8,919 nt of DNA from Caulobacteraceae bacterium (GTDB taxonomy: Bacteria > Pseudomonadota > Alphaproteobacteria > Caulobacterales > Caulobacteraceae), in the NCBI GenBank assembly GCA_020852035.1, contig JADZBR010000257.1, forward strand, positions 1 to 8,919. Reading direction: 5' to 3'. The number at the start of each line of letters is the position of its first letter. Positions within the stretch are counted from its first letter, which is position 1. Below are positions 6,675-8,919 of the stretch, one piece after another. The position numbers and the translations under genes were made by a program. Under the pieces are notes generated by a model that made no database searches, was not told where the DNA came from, and saw nothing but the letters and a program-made list of their open reading frames with translations.

Positions 6675-8189
6675 ATGGCGGACGGCATCCTTCTGGGCCA
6701 ATCGGACAAGCCGGAGCTGCTGCTGCTCGGCCGCGCCAACCGCCACGGGGTGGTGGCCGGCGCCACCGGCACGGGCAAGACCATCACCCTGCAGATCATG
6801 GCCCAGGCGTTCTCCGACGCGGGCGTCCCGGTGTTCGCCGCCGACATCAAGGGCGACCTCTCCGGCATCAGCCAGGCCGGCGCACCGTCGGAGAAGCTGG
6901 TCGCCCGCGCCCAGGGCATGGGCATCGACCTGAAGCCCGCCGCCCCGCCGGTGATCTTCTGGGACCTCTTCGGCAAGAACGGCCATCCGATCCGCTCGAC
7001 GGTCTCCGAGATGGGGCCGCTGCTGCTCTCGCGGATGCTGGAGCTGAACGACGTGCAGGAGGGCGTGCTGAACGTCGCCTTCCGCGCCTGCGACGAGGAG
7101 GGGATGCTGCTCCTCGACTTCAAGGACCTGCAGGCGGCGCTCACCCACGTCTCGCAGAACGCCAAGGAGCTCGGCGCGCGCTACGGCAACGTCTCGCCGA
7201 CCACGGTGGCGACCATCCAGCGCAAGCTGCTGACGCTGGAGACGCAAGGGGGCGACAACCTCTTCGGCGAGCCGGCCCTGTCCCTCGCCGACCTCATGCG
7301 CACCGACGCCAACGGCAAGGGCTACGTCAGCCTGCTGGCCGCCGAGACCCTGATCAACAGCCCCAGGCTCTACGCCACCTTCCTGCTCTGGCTGATGAGC
7401 GAGCTCTTCGAGGAGCTGCCCGAGGTGGGCGATCCGGAGAAGCCGCGCCTCGTCTTCTTCTTCGACGAGGCGCACCTGCTGTTCAACGACGCCCCCAAGC
7501 CGCTGCTGGAAAAGGTCGAGCAGGTGGTGCGGCTGATCCGCTCCAAGGGCGTCGGCATCTATTTCGTCACCCAGAACCCGGCCGACATCCCCGACAGCGT
7601 GCTCGCCCAGCTGGGCAACCGGGTGCAGCACGCCCTGCGCGCCTACACCCCCGCCGAGCAGAAGGGCCTGCGGGCGGCCTCCGAAAGCTTCCGCGCCAAC
7701 CCGGCCTTCGACACCGCGCAGACCATCCAGGCGCTGGAGGTCGGCGAGGCGCTGGTCTCCACCCTCGACGAGAAGGGCGCGCCCACGGTGGTGGCCCGCA
7801 CCAAGATCCGCCCGCCGGCCTCGCGCATGGGCCCGGCCCTGCCGCCCGAGCGCGCGGCGGTGATGGGCCAGAGCCCTGTGCGCGGGCTCTACGACGAGGT
7901 GAAGGACCGCGAGTCCGCCTTCGAGATGCTGCAGGCCAAGGCGCAGCAGGCCGCCGCCGCGGCCGAACGCGAGGCCGAGGCGGAAGCCGCCGAGAAGGAC
8001 GCCGCCAAGCGCGCCCGCGCCCGCACGCCCGACTACGACGACGGCCGCCCACGCCGCGCCCCGGCCGCGCGGCGTTCCAGCCGCCAGGGCTTCGGCGAAA
8101 CCTTCGCCAAGTCGATGCTGCGCCAGGTCGGCACGACCCTGGGCCGCGAACTGCTGCGCGGCGTGCTGGGGAGCCTGAAGAAGCGGTGA
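6675..8189 (+). CDS. HerA/YjgR-like ATPase (DUF853, FtsK-HerA superfamily)
   Basis: A 504-residue ATPase of the group that contains E. coli YjgR; its cellular role is not settled. HerA/FtsK superfamily members form hexameric rings that move DNA. Walker A is GATGTGKT at residues 29-36, inside the family context NRHGVVAGATGTGKTITLQ. KGDLSG follows at 59-64. Walker B is RLVFFFDEAH with Asp264 and Glu265, and the polar sensor-like Gln300 lies in YFVTQNPADIPD. About 406-452 is an Ala/Glu/Lys-rich predicted coiled coil, followed by a basic linker (RPRRAPAARRSSR) and the conserved-looking tail GRELLRGVLGSLKKR. Length and motif order match full-length family members. It is a single gene: no NurA nuclease, Sir2 or other effector adjoins it, so it does not look like a HerA-based defence module. 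It converges with the downstream dehydrogenase gene across a palindrome cluster. Family firm; function uncertain. Confidence 0.93.
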   Translation: MADGILLGQSDKPELLLLGRANRHGVVAGATGTGKTITLQIMAQAFSDAGVPVFAADIKGDLSGISQAGAPSEKLVARAQGMGIDLKPAAPPVIFWDLFGKNGHPIRSTVSEMGPLLLSRMLELNDVQEGVLNVAFRACDEEGMLLLDFKDLQAALTHVSQNAKELGARYGNVSPTTVATIQRKLLTLETQGGDNLFGEPALSLADLMRTDANGKGYVSLLAAETLINSPRLYATFLLWLMSELFEELPEVGDPEKPRLVFFFDEAHLLFNDAPKPLLEKVEQVVRLIRSKGVGIYFVTQNPADIPDSVLAQLGNRVQHALRAYTPAEQKGLRAASESFRANPAFDTAQTIQALEVGEALVSTLDEKGAPTVVARTKIRPPASRMGPALPPERAAVMGQSPVRGLYDEVKDRESAFEMLQAKAQQAAAAAEREAEAEAAEKDAAKRARARTPDYDDGRPRRAPAARRSSRQGFGETFAKSMLRQVGTTLGRELLRGVLGSLKKR

Positions 8190-8197
8190 GCTAAAAT

Positions 8198-8219
8198 CCC
8201 TCTCCCGGTCGGGAGAGGG
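8198..8219. terminator. Possible bidirectional terminator hairpin, left outer copy
   Basis: A 9-10 bp GC-rich stem with a short loop starts eight bases after the HerA-like stop codon. On the plus strand it is followed by AAATCC, without a T tract. On the minus strand it is followed by ATTTTAG, a weak T tract. It could slow or stop polymerase coming from either convergent gene, but the classical intrinsic signature is incomplete. Confidence 0.4.
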
Positions 8220-8309
8220 AAATCCGGCGGCGAAGCCGGCGGGAGGGTGAGGGGCTCCGCCCTCTCCGGAGAGGGCATAAGCCCTCACCCTCGGCGCTGC
8301 GCGCCGTAT

Positions 8310-8331
8310 CCCTCTCCCGGTCGGGAGAGGG
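8310..8331. terminator. Possible terminator hairpin, right outer copy
   Basis: An identical 22-base copy of the outer hairpin, starting six bases after the minus-strand dehydrogenase stop codon (8340-8338). On the minus strand no T tract follows (ATACGG), so any termination would rely on stem strength or on the next hairpins in the cluster. Confidence 0.35.
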
Positions 8332-8337
8332 AGCGCC

Positions 8338-8919
8338 CTAGCGCGGCGCCATGCGGATGGCGCCGTCGAGGCGGACGTCCTCGCCGTTGAAGTAGCCGTT
8401 GGTCACCATCGGCACGGCCAGCGAGGCGTATTCCTCGGCGTTGCCGAGGCGCTTGGGGAAGGGCACCGAGGCCGAGAGGCCCTGCTTCACCGCTTCCGGC
8501 GCGAACTGCATCAGCGGGGTGTTGAAGATGCCCGGCAGGATGGTGTTCACCCGGATGCCTTCGCTGGCGAGGTCGCGGGCGATCGGCAGGGTCATGCCGA
8601 CCACGCCGCCCTTCGACGCCGAATAGGCCGCCTGGCCCATCTGGCCGTCCTCGGCCGCCACCGAGGCGGTGTTGACGATCGCGCCGCGTTCGCCGTCGAC
8701 CGGCTCCAGGTCCAGCATGCCCTTCGCCGACTTGGCGATGCAGCGGAAAGTGCCGACCAGGGTGATCTGGATGATGGCGTTGAAGGCGTCGAGCGGGAAG
8801 TGCTTGGTCTCGCCGGTGGCCTTGTCGCGGCCGGCCGTCTTGGCCGCGTTGCCGGTGCCGGCGCAGTTGATCAGGATGCGCTCCTGGCCGATGGCGGCGC
8901 GCGACTTGGCGAAGCCGGC
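8338..8919 (-). CDS. Short-chain dehydrogenase, type-2 3-hydroxyacyl-CoA dehydrogenase (HSD10-like), N-terminus cut
   Basis: The visible 193 residues end at TAG (8340-8338). Full-length relatives are about 255 residues, so roughly 60 N-terminal residues, including the glycine-rich NAD-binding TGxxxGxG, lie beyond the window. Visible motifs are NCAGTG (NNAG-type), the catalytic Ser in IVNTASVAAEDGQMGQ, the catalytic YSASK (Tyr codon 8625-8623, Lys codon 8613-8611), and the HSD10 hallmarks VGMTLPIARDLASEGIRVN, VPFPKRLGN and the C-terminal VRLDGAIRMAPR. Relatives oxidise 3-hydroxyacyl-CoA or 2-methyl-3-hydroxybutyryl-CoA with NAD+ in fatty-acid or isoleucine breakdown. The tetrad Asn of the usual VNLxGTF segment is replaced by Thr (ITLVGTF, codon 8763-8761). 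An internal Met at the codon ending 8716 is not the start, because the frame is clearly coding through to the right edge. Family assignment is firm; exact substrate is not known. Confidence 0.93.
   Translation of the reverse strand, partial: AGFAKSRAAIGQERILINCAGTGNAAKTAGRDKATGETKHFPLDAFNAIIQITLVGTFRCIAKSAKGMLDLEPVDGERGAIVNTASVAAEDGQMGQAAYSASKGGVVGMTLPIARDLASEGIRVNTILPGIFNTPLMQFAPEAVKQGLSASVPFPKRLGNAEEYASLAVPMVTNGYFNGEDVRLDGAIRMAPR

Larger units (their letters stand above)
8198..8331. repeat. Symmetric cluster of palindromes, REP/BIME-like intergenic element
   Basis: The element reads as ordered units. Two identical outer hairpins (8198-8219 and 8310-8331) have arms CCCTCTCCC and GGGAGAGGG with loop GGTC. 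Inside them are a left hairpin CCGGC/GCCGG (8224-8239) and a right hairpin GGCGC/GCGCC (8293-8305). An inverted pair follows, GAGGGTGAGGG (8243-8253) and CCCTCACCCTC (8282-8292). At the centre is a perfect 16-base palindrome CCCTCTCCGGAGAGGG (8260-8275). The layout is therefore mirror-like around the centre. From general knowledge, CCCTCTCCC/GGGAGAGGG and CCCTCACCC motifs recur between genes in many Proteobacteria. No RAYT transposase gene is present in the window. Confidence 0.85.

Noticed and set aside
6675..8189. Considered as part of a HerA-based anti-phage system.
   Set aside because: No adjacent effector or nuclease gene is seen. The protein matches the solitary YjgR/DUF853 type, and the neighbours are metabolic genes.
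6627..8288. A minus-strand open frame of 553 codons opposite the HerA-like gene.
   Set aside because: It is a mirror frame of a gene with intact Walker motifs, has low-complexity composition and shows no family signal.
8198..8331. Considered as a CRISPR array because of two identical 22-base repeats.
   Set aside because: There are only two identical copies, the sequence between them is itself palindromic and not unique spacer, and no cas gene is present.

Overview
The window is very GC-rich and carries densely packed, long genes with strong GC-driven codon bias. The protein families and motifs point to an alphaproteobacterium, most likely of the Caulobacterales (Caulobacter or Phenylobacterium type). 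That placement is inferred from protein resemblance and base composition, not from any marker RNA gene. No rRNA, tRNA, CRISPR array, insertion sequence, phage gene or toxin-antitoxin pair was found.

Left part (1-6556, all on the minus strand): reading in the direction of transcription, the first gene encodes an AI-2E/PerM-family membrane protein (377 aa). Its stop codon overlaps, as ATGA, the start of a complete 1,612-residue NAD-dependent glutamate dehydrogenase of the large (about 180 kDa) class. After a gap of 100 bases comes the N-terminal 162 residues of a carotenoid oxygenase family protein, which runs off the left edge. The permease and dehydrogenase are almost certainly co-transcribed and probably translationally coupled. 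The oxygenase has its own good ribosome binding site and may or may not belong to the same transcript.

Middle (6557-6674): a divergent intergenic region separates the permease from a plus-strand gene for a HerA/YjgR-type (DUF853) ATPase of 504 aa. The ribosome binding site places its start at 6675, not at the upstream ATG at 6642.

Right part (8190-8919): the ATPase gene converges on a minus-strand short-chain dehydrogenase of the type-2 3-hydroxyacyl-CoA dehydrogenase (HSD10-like) group, whose N-terminus lies beyond the right edge. The 148 bases between the two stop codons are filled by a symmetric cluster of palindromes (CCCTCTCCC/GGGAGAGGG type). It looks like a dispersed intergenic repeat element that may also end transcription from both sides.

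Overall this looks like an ordinary chromosomal housekeeping region covering glutamate catabolism, acyl-CoA or branched-chain oxidation, an orphan HerA-like ATPase and a possible apocarotenoid or stilbene oxygenase. I found no convincing undescribed multi-gene system. The points most worth checking are the permease-dehydrogenase coupling with no visible Shine-Dalgarno, the ordered palindrome cluster, and a Thr in place of the expected catalytic-tetrad Asn in the short-chain dehydrogenase.
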